This document shows positions 1 through 9,235 of a stretch of 64,000 bases of DNA, piece by piece; position 1 is the stretch's first letter, and every line of letters begins with the position of its first letter. Position numbers and translations under genes: made by a program. Under the pieces are notes generated by a model, which did no database searches, had not been told where the DNA came from, and worked only from the letters and a program-made list of their open reading frames with translations. The stretch is from Thermovibrio ammonificans HB-1. GTDB taxonomy: Bacteria > Aquificota > Aquificia > Desulfurobacteriales > Desulfurobacteriaceae. The DNA lies in NCBI RefSeq assembly GCF_000185805.1, contig NC_014926.1, positions 762,418 to 826,417 of the forward strand, given 5' to 3'.

Positions 1-1
1 A

Positions 2-2209
2 GAGGTTAACGCTTTCGTTACCGAGTCCCTCTTTTCCGGTCTCGGAAGGAACCTCTCTTACGTTAGCGTCCCTCGTCGGGAGCAGACGGTAAGGCTTACC
101 CTCCTTAAGCGGATAGCGGGGTGGATGCCCGTTGTAGTTGTGGATTACATGGAGAAGCCCAGGTCTGCCGCTGCAAGGGAGCTTGCCCGGAGGATAATGG
201 GGCTCGGCTTTATACCTTGGATAACAAATAAGAGCCTTACCGCCCTCGGGGAGGGTGTTTACCACCTGTTTAACAGGAAGATACTGCTCCTTTACGACCC
301 GAAGCTCTCTTCCGCCTCCAACTCCGACGTTCACAGGATAGTTCAGACGCCCCTTGAGTGGCTCGGTTACGCTCCCACTCCCGTTCCCATAACCAGCCTT
401 GATGACTACCTGAAGACCCACTACCTGCCCAAAGGGGTTGTTGTATGGAACTTCAGGCCGGAGCTTTCCGAGAAGCTTACAGAAGAGCTCCTTGCCCTGC
501 GCTCTAAAGGAGTAAAGGTGTTCATTATGGATATCAGCTCCTTTACGGACTCCCAGCTGAAGAGGCTCGGCGTTAAGTCTTTCCCCAATAAAAAACCCTT
601 TGCTCCGTTGAAGCTCGTTTACCACTTTAAGGGCTACCCTTTTGAGGTTAAGGCCTATCCGACTCCCACCGATACCTTTGTGGTTCCCGAGGGTAACTAC
701 AGGGCCCTTTTGGAGTTCGTCAACCCCTTGGGGCAGCGCTTTGTTCCTGTAGCCGTAACCGACTGGGGAGGCTACGGCTACAGCCAGTACCTTGTAAAGG
801 ACATGTTCAACGACGTCCTCTGGGTTTGTAACCCCTTTGTCCTCTTCAGGGAGGTTTTCGGCTCTCTCCCCCTTGTGCCCGACGTAACTACTGAGTCGGG
901 AAGCCGGATACTCACGGTTCACCTCGACGGCGACGGCTTTGCCGATAAGTCTGCGGTTGTTCCCGGAGAGTATACGGGAGAGGTGTTGAGGGATAAGATT
1001 TTCAAGGTCTTTAAGGTTCCCCATACCGTTTCGGTTATAGTGGGAGAGCTCGACCCTCATGGCCTCTACCCGGATAAGGCGGAAAGGCTGATGGCCGTTG
1101 CCCGCTCTATATTTGCTCTACCCAACGTTGAGCCTGCAAGCCACACCTACTCCCACCCCTTTAACTGGTGGGATATATACCTTATGAGCCTCGGTAAGAA
1201 GCTTCCACCTCCCAACCCTAAGGAGCTGCCCTACGGCTACCACCTGAACATTCCCGGCTATACGAAGGTGAGCATCTCCAAGGAGATAGACTACTCTGTT
1301 CACTTTATAGACCGTTACCTTACTCCACCCGGGAAAGAGGTTAAGGACTTTCTCTGGTCGGGGGATTGCGACCCGCCTGCACCGGTTGTAAAGAGGGTTT
1401 ACGACCTGAAGCTCTACAACGTAAACGGCGGCGATACCACCATAAGCGACACCTTTCCTTACCTGTGCAGAGTTTCCCCCATGGGGATAAACAAGGCCGG
1501 TTACTTCCAGGTTTACGCTCCCTTCCAGAACGAAAACGTTTACACAAACGAGTGGACCGTTAAAGACGGCTACTTGAGAGTCATATCCGGTTTTAAGCTC
1601 ACCGACTCTCCCAGAAGGTTAAAACCCATTTCGATTTACTACCACTTCTACTCCGGAGAGGACCCGAGTGCCTTTAACGCTCTGAAGGCCGTTTACAGGT
1701 GGGCACTCTCTCAGGAGGTTGTTCCCCTTTACCTATCTCAGTACGCTCAGAGGGTTCTTGAATTTAGGGGTACGGCTGTTGCCTCCTTTAACGACGGCAG
1801 GCCCGGTTTGGTTGTCTGCTCTGCCGGTTCTTTAAAAACTGTTCGGATTGATAGTGGCAGCGCTCCTTCCGTTTCGGCCTCTCGGGGAGTTGTAGGTTAC
1901 AGGCGTATTAACGGTTCGATTTACGTTACCCTGTCTCCGGAAAAATGTAGGGTATTGCGCTTTGGCGGCGGCAGTCCGTTCAGGCTTGTTCGCTCCAACG
2001 GCGTTGTTACTTCCTTTGACAGAAAGGGAGACGGCTATTTCCTATCGCTTAAGAGCGAGACAGACGGCCTTGAGGCCGTTTTTGACGTTTCCCCTGCTTG
2101 CAGTGTGAAGGTCCTTTCCAAGGGTGCAAAGGTAAGAAAAGAGGGGGAGGTTTTAAAGGTTGAGTCTCCAGAGAAAGAGGTTAGACTGGAAGTCCATTGC
2201 AAGGGTTAA
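2..2209 (+). CDS. pelA: PelA-like exopolysaccharide hydrolase/deacetylase (5' end outside window)
   Basis: The reading frame is open to the left edge, so the gene starts outside the window and about 735 residues are visible. PelA is a periplasmic enzyme that trims and de-N-acetylates the Pel polysaccharide. The visible N-terminal part resembles the end of the glycoside-hydrolase (GH114-like) module. The middle carries a polysaccharide-deacetylase module: HLDGDGF (near 920-940) supplies the metal and catalytic aspartates, and HTYSHPF (near 1142-1162) the metal-binding histidine pair. The phrase DVTTESG just before the first motif also matches the PelA type as I recall it. The C-terminal 150 or so residues look like a beta-rich accessory domain. 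Two TPR/porin genes follow directly, as expected for pelA-pelB. No other pel gene (pelC-pelG) is in the window, so they would lie to the left. Confidence 0.82.
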   Translation, partial: EVNAFVTESLFSGLGRNLSYVSVPRREQTVRLTLLKRIAGWMPVVVVDYMEKPRSAAARELARRIMGLGFIPWITNKSLTALGEGVYHLFNRKILLLYDPKLSSASNSDVHRIVQTPLEWLGYAPTPVPITSLDDYLKTHYLPKGVVVWNFRPELSEKLTEELLALRSKGVKVFIMDISSFTDSQLKRLGVKSFPNKKPFAPLKLVYHFKGYPFEVKAYPTPTDTFVVPEGNYRALLEFVNPLGQRFVPVAVTDWGGYGYSQYLVKDMFNDVLWVCNPFVLFREVFGSLPLVPDVTTESGSRILTVHLDGDGFADKSAVVPGEYTGEVLRDKIFKVFKVPHTVSVIVGELDPHGLYPDKAERLMAVARSIFALPNVEPASHTYSHPFNWWDIYLMSLGKKLPPPNPKELPYGYHLNIPGYTKVSISKEIDYSVHFIDRYLTPPGKEVKDFLWSGDCDPPAPVVKRVYDLKLYNVNGGDTTISDTFPYLCRVSPMGINKAGYFQVYAPFQNENVYTNEWTVKDGYLRVISGFKLTDSPRRLKPISIYYHFYSGEDPSAFNALKAVYRWALSQEVVPLYLSQYAQRVLEFRGTAVASFNDGRPGLVVCSAGSLKTVRIDSGSAPSVSASRGVVGYRRINGSIYVTLSPEKCRVLRFGGGSPFRLVRSNGVVTSFDRKGDGYFLSLKSETDGLEAVFDVSPACSVKVLSKGAKVRKEGEVLKVESPEKEVRLEVHCKG

Positions 2210-3221
2210 GGTTTTCAGTTTCTGGGAGATACTGGCCTTTGTGGTTTTCGTTTTGTTTGTGGCCTATCTCCTCTTTCCGAAGGGGAAGATAGAGGAGTTT
2301 TTCGTTGAGGACCCCAACTACAACTACCCCCTTGCAAAGTACTACGTTGAGAGCGTTCTTGCCCACTCTAAGAGCCCCCGGCTCGTTTTTACTCTGGTGG
2401 AGAAGAACTTGTCGGTTGGAGAGTTCGGCAGGGCTTACGACCTGCTGAACAGGTATGCCGGCATTTTAAACGCTCCCGGCTACAGGGATAAGTTCTTCGC
2501 TCTGAAGTTGAAGGCCCTTTTGGGGCTTTACTCCACCGCAAGGCCCGCCGAGAAGGAGCTCTATAAGGAGAAGGTTGTTGCACTGCTTAAGAAGCTGCTT
2601 AACAGCGGCGGGGTTTCAAGCCTTGAAGCGGTTTACTCAACCGCTTTAACCATAGGGGCCCTTGATGTTGCAGAGAGTGCTGCCTATAAGCTTGCCCTTT
2701 TAACCGGGGAGGAGCGGTGGCTCCGCAAGGCCATAGACCTTGCATGGGCCGAAGGGGATACTTCCACCCTTAAAGGGCTTTTGGAGCTCTGTCTTTCCAG
2801 GTGTCGGCTCTCCGATGCCGACTTGAAGAAGTTCTTTACCGTGGCGCTTCAGATTAAGGATGAGAAGCTCTACACTGAGGTTGCCCGTAGGCTCATCGAT
2901 AGGGGTGTTTTTACCTACCAAGACCTGAAGAAGCTAATAGATGTTGAGCTTGCAAAACGTAACTATCGGGGGGCCCTCGACTTCTGTAGGGCCTTTTTAA
3001 AACGCAACGGCTCGTTTAAGGTCCTCAAGGAGTGTTTGAATCTTGCAATGTGGTCGGGTAACAGAGGTGTAGTTGAGGAGTTAATCAGGGAGAACCTCGG
3101 CCGTTACACCTCGAAGGATGCCCTCTCTTTCTTCCTGAAGGTGGCCGTTGCCCAGAACTTAAGGCGGCTCTCTGTGGAGCTTGCCGATAGGCTGTTGAAG
3201 CAGTACGGAGGAGAGAAATGA
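2160..3221 (+). CDS. Membrane-anchored TPR protein of the Pel locus (split PelB N-terminus or PelE-like)
   Basis: This 353-residue protein has a basic N-terminus, one hydrophobic segment at about residues 22-42, and then helical repeats of TPR type to the end. It should sit in the inner membrane with the repeats in the periplasm. The start is a TTG inside the end of pelA, about 9 bases after a GGGGGAGG ribosome site. No ATG or GTG lies in frame before the membrane segment. Its stop overlaps the ATG of the next gene (ATGA). P. aeruginosa PelB is one long TPR-plus-barrel protein, and here the membrane-proximal repeats seem to be a separate gene. A PelE-like role is the alternative, since PelE also has membrane segments and TPRs. 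The protein could link the cytoplasmic-membrane synthase to the outer-membrane exporter. Confidence 0.6.
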   Translation: MSLQRKRLDWKSIARVKVFSFWEILAFVVFVLFVAYLLFPKGKIEEFFVEDPNYNYPLAKYYVESVLAHSKSPRLVFTLVEKNLSVGEFGRAYDLLNRYAGILNAPGYRDKFFALKLKALLGLYSTARPAEKELYKEKVVALLKKLLNSGGVSSLEAVYSTALTIGALDVAESAAYKLALLTGEERWLRKAIDLAWAEGDTSTLKGLLELCLSRCRLSDADLKKFFTVALQIKDEKLYTEVARRLIDRGVFTYQDLKKLIDVELAKRNYRGALDFCRAFLKRNGSFKVLKECLNLAMWSGNRGVVEELIRENLGRYTSKDALSFFLKVAVAQNLRRLSVELADRLLKQYGGEK

Positions 3222-6200
3222 GGAGAGTGCTTATTGCCGCTTCCCTGTGGCTGGCTCTTACCGCTCCCGCCTTAGGGAAGTTCTACTCCATTCAACTTGT
3301 TACCACCAACTCCTACGGGAGGGCGGAAGCATTTTTAAAGAAGTTGCCCCCGGCTATAAGGAGAAAGGCGTTTGTCTACAGGACAGACTCGGGGTACTAC
3401 ACGGTCAGGTACCTTGTTTCACCTACGGTTAGGGCTTTAAGGGAGAAAGTTACCGAACTTGAAGAGCTCGGGATAAAGAGTTACTCATTCGTTGAAACCG
3501 ATGTGAAAAAGCTACGGGGAGCAGGGCAGAAACCTGCCGGTGAAGTTTCTGCCCCTTCCGTTCCTGAGAAACCGGAAGAGAGCAGGCAGGGCCATGTGGG
3601 CCTCGATTTTCTCTACTCCGTTTACCTGGGTAACGGAGACCTAAAGGGGGCGCTAAAGGTTGCCCAACTCGCCGTAAAACGCCACCCAGACAGTTTAAAG
3701 TGGTGGAAGAGGCTTGCTACCGTGGCCGTGTGGCTGAACAGGCCGAAAGTGGCCTTGAAAGCTTACAGGGAGCTTGTTTTTAGGTTCCACCGCTACGAGT
3801 ATGCTCGGCCCCTTTACTCTGTTGCCCTTGCGGTGGGAGACTTTGAAACTGCCCTTAAGAGTGTGAAGTTCCTTGTAGCTTCCGGGGAAGGAAACGTTGA
3901 CTATACTGATATAGTTGACCTCTTCCACAGGGTCGGTCGGCCCGAGGAGGGGGCCGACTTTTTGGTTGAGCACTTTTCCAATAACCCCGATGCCCTTCAT
4001 CTTGCCTTTAATATCTACTGGTACAGGGGAGAGCTTCAAAAGGCGTTAAAGGTCCTCGACCTTATACAGCAGAGGTTCGGCCTATCCCCTGAGGACAGGC
4101 TCGCAAAGGCAAGGCTCCTTTTTGCCATGCACAGGCTTAAAGAGGCCCTTGCCACCTTAAAGGAGGAGTGGCGGAAAGTTAACAGCGTAGACTACCTGAA
4201 CACTCTGGAGTCTCTGAGCTGGAGCCTCGGCGACTTTAAAACGGCTGTAGAGGTTGCCGAAAGGCTCATAGAGCTCGACAAGGCAGATGAGACCGACTTT
4301 ACCCGCGTTATCTACTATTACTACTACAGGGAGCCCGAGAGGGCCGTTAAGTACGCAAAGCTCGGATTTGATAAGTTCGGTAAACCTGACTTCTTTGCCA
4401 ACTATCTCTTCCTGCTTGCCTCCTTGAAGCAGTGGGACAAGGTGGTTGAGTCGGTGGACTCCCTGCCCGACAGGCTGAGGAGGAGGCTCCTTGCCGACCC
4501 TACTATCGGCCTCACCTACGCCTCCGCCCTTGTTAAGCTGGGTGAGAAGGAAAGGGCACGGCGGCTGCTGTTCAGCTACCTCAACGGTAACCCATCGCCC
4601 GACGTTCTGGCCGAGCTTATCTATCTCAGTATAGATATGAAGGACTACCCCACCGTGGAGAGCCTTGTCAGAAGGTACAAAGATTACTGTAGCCAAGTTC
4701 CGGAGGCCTTTGCTGCGGCTTATCTCTTCCTCCAGAACGGTAAGAAAGCCTTAAAGTGTTTTAGCCTGATAAAAACCAAGAACCCCAACTTGCTCCTTAC
4801 AGAGGCCGATGCCCTCGAGCTCTACGGCGACGTTCGAAGGGCTTGGACCCTGCGTTTTAGAGTTTACAACTACACCAAGAAGCTCATAAAAAAGGGAGTT
4901 CACTCCCCCGACGTTGTTGAGGCCTACCTTCGCTCTTCAATCTTTTACCAGCCTGCAGACAGGTTTGAGAGGGAGTTCCTGAGGCTTAAGCGTTACCTCT
5001 CGAAGGAAATCGCAAGGGATATCTACCTTACCTACCTCCTCTATAAGGGGCGGGAGAGTGAGACCGCCTACCTTTGGAAGCGAAAAGATGAGGAGCTTGC
5101 GCCCTGGATGAAGCTCACCCTTGCCCTCTACTGGGAAGACAGGTACCTGATGAATAGGCTTGTGAAGCTCTACCTTCCCATACTTCCCATCAGGGATAGA
5201 GTTACGGCCCTTGAAGAGGTGGGGGAGTTCGGCAGGGCTTTTTGGATAGCCGTTAAGGGTATGGATGAGAACCCCAAAGACGCCGAGCTTATGAAGCAGT
5301 TTAGAGACCTTGTTGTAGATAAGGCTTCCCACTACTACCTTGAGCTTACCGATTACGGCGTTAAGGGGGTGAACCTCCTTTCCCTCTCTCAGGATTTAAG
5401 GTTGCACCTTACCGGAAACTACTACCTGAACGTTAAGGATACCTTTAGATACGACATCTCTCGGGGGAACGTTTTTGACACCAAGAGGGGGTTGAACAGG
5501 ATTTCTGTTGGCCTTGAGCGTCTGCTCGACTACAACAGGTCGCTCTTTGCCGGTGTAACTGTAGTTAGGGGGGGAAGCCACACTTTAGGTGGAGGTTACT
5601 TAGGGTACACCGCTCAGCTCTGGCACCAGTCTACGGCCACGCTTACCCTGTTTAAGGGTGAGCTGACAGATGAGTCCTTCCTGAGCTCCTTAGGAGTTGT
5701 TCGAAGGGGGGCACAGCTTGAGTTCACCTTCCCCTTCTACAACAGGCTCTCCCTTTTCACTTCCCTCTCCTATAACAGGTACTACTCCCTCGACGGCAGT
5801 TACGTAGGTAACAGTAGAAAACTCTACACCGAGCTCTCTTTTCAGGAGCGGAGTCAGTACCCCGACTATAAGTTCCGCCTCTTTTTAAACCTTAACAGCT
5901 ACTACGAGACCGACCATACGGGAACCTACGTTGACAGGCTCTCGGGTAAGGAGAGGGAGAATGTTCTGCCCAGCGGCTTTTACTCTTTAGGCGTTGGTGT
6001 TAACTGGGGCTTTGACCACAGGGACTCTTTTATAAAGAGCTGGAGGCCCTACTTCGACGGCTCTGTAAGCTACAACAGCCAGTACGGAGCCGACTGTTCA
6101 CTTGTGGTAGGTGTAGGCGGCAGGCTCACGAGGAAGGATAACTTTCACGTGGAGCTGGGAACGTTTAACAGCTTTAACGCTTTGAACTCCTGGGGCTGGA

Positions 6201-6232
6201 TTCTCAGCTCCGGGTATAGAAGGTGGTTTTAG
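3218..6232 (+). CDS. pelB: PelB-like outer-membrane exporter with SPOR-like domain, TPRs and beta-barrel
   Basis: The 1004-residue protein starts with a signal peptide (cleavage near residue 20, after APALG). Residues about 21-100 look like a SPOR fold: short hydrophobic strands, an AEAFLKKL helix, then a second strand-helix unit. A Pro/Glu-rich linker at about 103-130 leads into a long helical TPR superhelix to about residue 690. The last 300 residues alternate aromatic and polar residues, as in a beta-barrel, and end in phenylalanine like many outer-membrane proteins. TPR plus porin after PelA matches PelB, which carries Pel polysaccharide through the periplasm and out. The SPOR-like domain, which would bind denuded peptidoglycan, is not a PelB feature I know. 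The ATG overlaps the previous stop. Confidence 0.72.
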   Translation: MRRVLIAASLWLALTAPALGKFYSIQLVTTNSYGRAEAFLKKLPPAIRRKAFVYRTDSGYYTVRYLVSPTVRALREKVTELEELGIKSYSFVETDVKKLRGAGQKPAGEVSAPSVPEKPEESRQGHVGLDFLYSVYLGNGDLKGALKVAQLAVKRHPDSLKWWKRLATVAVWLNRPKVALKAYRELVFRFHRYEYARPLYSVALAVGDFETALKSVKFLVASGEGNVDYTDIVDLFHRVGRPEEGADFLVEHFSNNPDALHLAFNIYWYRGELQKALKVLDLIQQRFGLSPEDRLAKARLLFAMHRLKEALATLKEEWRKVNSVDYLNTLESLSWSLGDFKTAVEVAERLIELDKADETDFTRVIYYYYYREPERAVKYAKLGFDKFGKPDFFANYLFLLASLKQWDKVVESVDSLPDRLRRRLLADPTIGLTYASALVKLGEKERARRLLFSYLNGNPSPDVLAELIYLSIDMKDYPTVESLVRRYKDYCSQVPEAFAAAYLFLQNGKKALKCFSLIKTKNPNLLLTEADALELYGDVRRAWTLRFRVYNYTKKLIKKGVHSPDVVEAYLRSSIFYQPADRFEREFLRLKRYLSKEIARDIYLTYLLYKGRESETAYLWKRKDEELAPWMKLTLALYWEDRYLMNRLVKLYLPILPIRDRVTALEEVGEFGRAFWIAVKGMDENPKDAELMKQFRDLVVDKASHYYLELTDYGVKGVNLLSLSQDLRLHLTGNYYLNVKDTFRYDISRGNVFDTKRGLNRISVGLERLLDYNRSLFAGVTVVRGGSHTLGGGYLGYTAQLWHQSTATLTLFKGELTDESFLSSLGVVRRGAQLEFTFPFYNRLSLFTSLSYNRYYSLDGSYVGNSRKLYTELSFQERSQYPDYKFRLFLNLNSYYETDHTGTYVDRLSGKERENVLPSGFYSLGVGVNWGFDHRDSFIKSWRPYFDGSVSYNSQYGADCSLVVGVGGRLTRKDNFHVELGTFNSFNALNSWGWILSSGYRRWF

Positions 6233-6282
6233 CCGTTTTGAGAGCTATATTTGTCTCCCTGACTCTTTAATGGAGGTTTAAG

Positions 6283-8445
6283 TTGCCTATTCTCCTTGAA
6301 GGTATTTACGACGGTAAAAAACTTCAGCGGGAGCTGAAGAAACTCGGCTTGAGGAAGGGAGACGTAAGGGAGGTTTTCATAGCCAACGGCAAAACTCTCA
6401 TTTACCTGAAGGATGAGAGCCTGTGTAGTATTTACTCCGACTTTGTTCCCTCTGAGGAGGAGGCTGAGGAGATAAAGAGGGTTCACCTTTACGTTGAGAG
6501 GTTTAAGTACCTTATCGACGTTGAACGGCTTGCAGAGATAGAGGCCCAGGAGGAGGAGATAAGGAGGCTTTCAGGCAGGGAGAGGGAGCTTCTGGGCCGT
6601 GCCATTCTCGACCTTAAGGGAACCAAGGCGGGAACAAAGTTTCACCTTCACCTTGTTCGGTTCTGGAGGGAAAAACCCATAGAGACGGAGATAACCACAG
6701 GCGACATAGTTCTTGTTAGTAAAGGTAACCCCTTAAAGAGCGACTTACTCGGCACAGTTGTAAGGATTACGGAGAAAACCGTAACCGTTGCGTTTGATAA
6801 CCGCCCTCCAAACTGGGTTTACAAGAGAGGGGTTCGGATAGACCTCTACGTTAACGACGTTACTTTCAAGCGGATGGAGGAGAACTTAGAGGAGCTCAGG
6901 CACGCCAGCGGCCGCCAGCGTGAGCTTCGAAACACCGTTATAGGCCTGAGAGAGCCGGAACATTTTACCGAGATACCCTTTGAACCTGTTGACTCCAGGC
7001 TCAACGAAACTCAGAGACTTGCCGTTTCAAGGGCTTTAGGTTCTCCGGACTTTTTCCTCATTCACGGCCCTCCCGGCACAGGGAAAACCAGCACTATTAC
7101 CGAGCTTATCGTTCAGCTTGTAAAGCGGGGTGAAAAGGTTATAGCCACTGCCGACTCCAACATTGCCGCAGACAACATACTCCTCAACCTCTCCAAGTAC
7201 CCGGATTTGAAACTGGTAAGGATAGGTCATCCTGCAAGGGTTCTGGAAGAGCTTGAGAGGTTCTCCATTTACGCCCTCTTTGAAGAGCACCCTAAGGCTC
7301 AGAAGGTAAAAGAGGGGTGGGAGAGGGTGAAGGAGCTTATAGAGAAGCGGGACCAGTTTACAAAGCCCGTTCCCCAGCTCCGCAGGGGTATGAGCGACGA
7401 TGAGATTGTTTACTTCGGCAAGAAGGGAAAGAGCTTCCGCGGCGTTCCCAAAAAGCTCATGCGCTCCATGGCCGAGTGGATTTTGGCGAACTACGAAATA
7501 GATGTGAGGATTAAGGCCCTAAAGGAGATGGAGACCCACATCTTCAGGGAGATAATCGCCGATGCCGACGTTGTAATCTCCACAAACTCCATGGTGAAGT
7601 CGGAGCTCCTTGAAGGTTTCCACTTTGACTCTGCCGTTATAGATGAAGGCAGCCAGCAGGTTGAGCCCTCCACTTTGATACCCATAGCCCGGGCCAACCG
7701 TTTCTTCATTGCCGGCGACCATAAGCAGCTTCCCCCCACTGTGGCGAGTGAAGAGGCCAAAGAGCTTGAGAGAACCCTTTTTGAGAGGCTCATCTCTACC
7801 CACGGCGAGCTCTCCTCGATGCTGCGGGTTCAGTACAGGATGAACGAGAAGATAATGGAGTTCCCCAACAGGGAGTTCTACGAAGGTAAGCTCGTAGCCG
7901 CCCCGGAGGTAAAAGAGAGAACCCTTGCAGACTTCAACCTTGAGGCGCCGAGGAAGTTTAAGAAGGTCCTCGACCCTTCCGTTCCCCTCGGCTTTATCGA
8001 TACAAGCTCTATAAACGCCTACGAGTTTCAGCCCGAAGGTTCCACCTCTTACGAGAACTACGAAGAGGCCAAGATAGCCGTTGAGGTGGCCCTTGAGCTT
8101 CACCGTATGGGCCTCGACAGGAGGGAAATCGGCATTATCACCCCTTACGCCGCCCAGGTGAAGCTTATAAAGCAGCTCCTTGCAGAGAGGGAGTTTAAGG
8201 TTGAGGTTAACTCCGTAGACGGCTTTCAGGGGAGGGAAAAGGAAGCCATAATCGTCAGCTTCGTTCGCTCCAACGACGAAGGGGAGATAGGTTTTCTGAA
8301 GGACCTTCGCCGGCTCAACGTTGCCATAACGCGCCCCAGGCGAAAGCTGGTTGCCATTGGGAACACGAAAACCTTAAGCAGCCACTCCACCTACAGCCGC
8401 TTCATAGAGCACGTAAAGAGGGAGGGAGAGTTGGAGAGGGCCTAA
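6283..8445 (+). CDS. UPF1/IGHMBP2-like superfamily 1 DNA/RNA helicase
   Basis: The 720-residue protein is an SF1B helicase of the Upf1/SMUBP-2 (IGHMBP2) group, which unwinds DNA or RNA with ATP. The N-terminal 230 residues contain the family beta-barrel and stalk. Walker A, GPPGTGKTS, is near residue 261; motif II is IDEGSQQ; motif III is GDHKQLPPT; motif IV is around QYRMNEKI; the C-terminal motifs include DGFQGREK and VAITRPR. The start is TTG at 6283, placed 5 bases after GGAGG at 6272-6276. The 50-base gap from pelB holds no clear promoter. The gene ends one base before the opposing fumarylacetoacetase-family gene. Bacterial members are poorly characterised, so the physiological substrate is unknown. 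Confidence 0.88.
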   Translation: MPILLEGIYDGKKLQRELKKLGLRKGDVREVFIANGKTLIYLKDESLCSIYSDFVPSEEEAEEIKRVHLYVERFKYLIDVERLAEIEAQEEEIRRLSGRERELLGRAILDLKGTKAGTKFHLHLVRFWREKPIETEITTGDIVLVSKGNPLKSDLLGTVVRITEKTVTVAFDNRPPNWVYKRGVRIDLYVNDVTFKRMEENLEELRHASGRQRELRNTVIGLREPEHFTEIPFEPVDSRLNETQRLAVSRALGSPDFFLIHGPPGTGKTSTITELIVQLVKRGEKVIATADSNIAADNILLNLSKYPDLKLVRIGHPARVLEELERFSIYALFEEHPKAQKVKEGWERVKELIEKRDQFTKPVPQLRRGMSDDEIVYFGKKGKSFRGVPKKLMRSMAEWILANYEIDVRIKALKEMETHIFREIIADADVVISTNSMVKSELLEGFHFDSAVIDEGSQQVEPSTLIPIARANRFFIAGDHKQLPPTVASEEAKELERTLFERLISTHGELSSMLRVQYRMNEKIMEFPNREFYEGKLVAAPEVKERTLADFNLEAPRKFKKVLDPSVPLGFIDTSSINAYEFQPEGSTSYENYEEAKIAVEVALELHRMGLDRREIGIITPYAAQVKLIKQLLAEREFKVEVNSVDGFQGREKEAIIVSFVRSNDEGEIGFLKDLRRLNVAITRPRRKLVAIGNTKTLSSHSTYSRFIEHVKREGELERA

Positions 8446-8446
8446 G

Positions 8447-9223
8447 CTACTCCCTCTCCTCCTCTGCGTAGTTTATGAGGGTTCCTATTCCCTCGATTTC
8501 CACTTCCACCCTGTCTCCCGCCTTCAGGGGCCCGACTCCCGGCGGGGTGCCGGTTGCTATAACGTCTCCCGGCAGGAGAGTCATAATCTGTGATATGAAC
8601 GAAACGAGCTCAAAGGGCGAGAATATCATGTCGCTGGTGTTTCCGCTCTGCTTTACTTCGCCGTTGACCCTTGTGGTTATCTGGAGCCCCATCGGGTCTA
8701 TGTCGGTGTTGAGCCATGGGCCGTAGGGGGCAAATGTATCGAACGACTTTGCCCTTGTGTACTGGCCGTCTTTTCTCTGAAGGTCCCTTGCGGTTACGTC
8801 GTTAAAGCAGGAGTAGCCTAAGATGTAGTCGGGGGCCTCCTCCGGGGAGACTTTTCTGCACTTCCTCCCTATTACTACGGCGAGCTCCCCTTCGTAGTCT
8901 ACCCTGCTGGACATTTTGGGCAGGAATATCCGCATTTTGTTGGCTATAACCGCCGTGGAGGGTTTCATGAACAGCAGGGGCTCTTCCGGAACCTCTTTGC
9001 CCATCTCCTCGGCGTGTGCCCTGTAGTTGAGGCCTACCGCCACGATTTTGGAAGGCCTTGTAGGTGAGAGAAATTTCACCTCCTTAAAGGAGACGGTTTC
9101 ATCAAGCGGAGTAACGCCCTCCATGAGCTCAGAGACCTTTGTCTCCTTAACGGGAACTATCTCCCTCCCCTTAACTATCCCGTAGATTGTCCTCTCACCC
9201 CACTTAAATCTCCCTATCTTCAC
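8447..9223 (-). CDS. Fumarylacetoacetate hydrolase family protein
   Basis: The protein has 258 residues, typical of small single-domain FAH enzymes (FAHD1, HpaG/HpcE type), which hydrolyse or decarboxylate beta-keto acids such as acylpyruvates or oxaloacetate using Mg2+. Recognisable elements in order are [11 protein letters not shown], a metal-binding [31 protein letters not shown], and the C-terminal [13 protein letters not shown]. It is the last gene of the leftward run starting at birA, 12 bases after the preceding unrecognised gene, and it meets the helicase gene tail to tail. No neighbouring degradation genes indicate a substrate, so oxaloacetate decarboxylase or acylpyruvase housekeeping activity is as likely as aromatic breakdown. 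Confidence 0.88.
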   Translation of the reverse strand: MKIGRFKWGERTIYGIVKGREIVPVKETKVSELMEGVTPLDETVSFKEVKFLSPTRPSKIVAVGLNYRAHAEEMGKEVPEEPLLFMKPSTAVIANKMRIFLPKMSSRVDYEGELAVVIGRKCRKVSPEEAPDYILGYSCFNDVTARDLQRKDGQYTRAKSFDTFAPYGPWLNTDIDPMGLQITTRVNGEVKQSGNTSDMIFSPFELVSFISQIMTLLPGDVIATGTPPGVGPLKAGDRVEVEIEGIGTLINYAEEERE

Positions 9224-9235
9224 CCTCTCCTCCTC

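Noticed and set aside
8433-8459. 8-bp inverted repeat GGAGAGGG/CCCTCTCC as a bidirectional terminator
   Set aside because: It is made of GAG and CTC codons at the ends of two facing genes, has an 11-base loop and no T-run.
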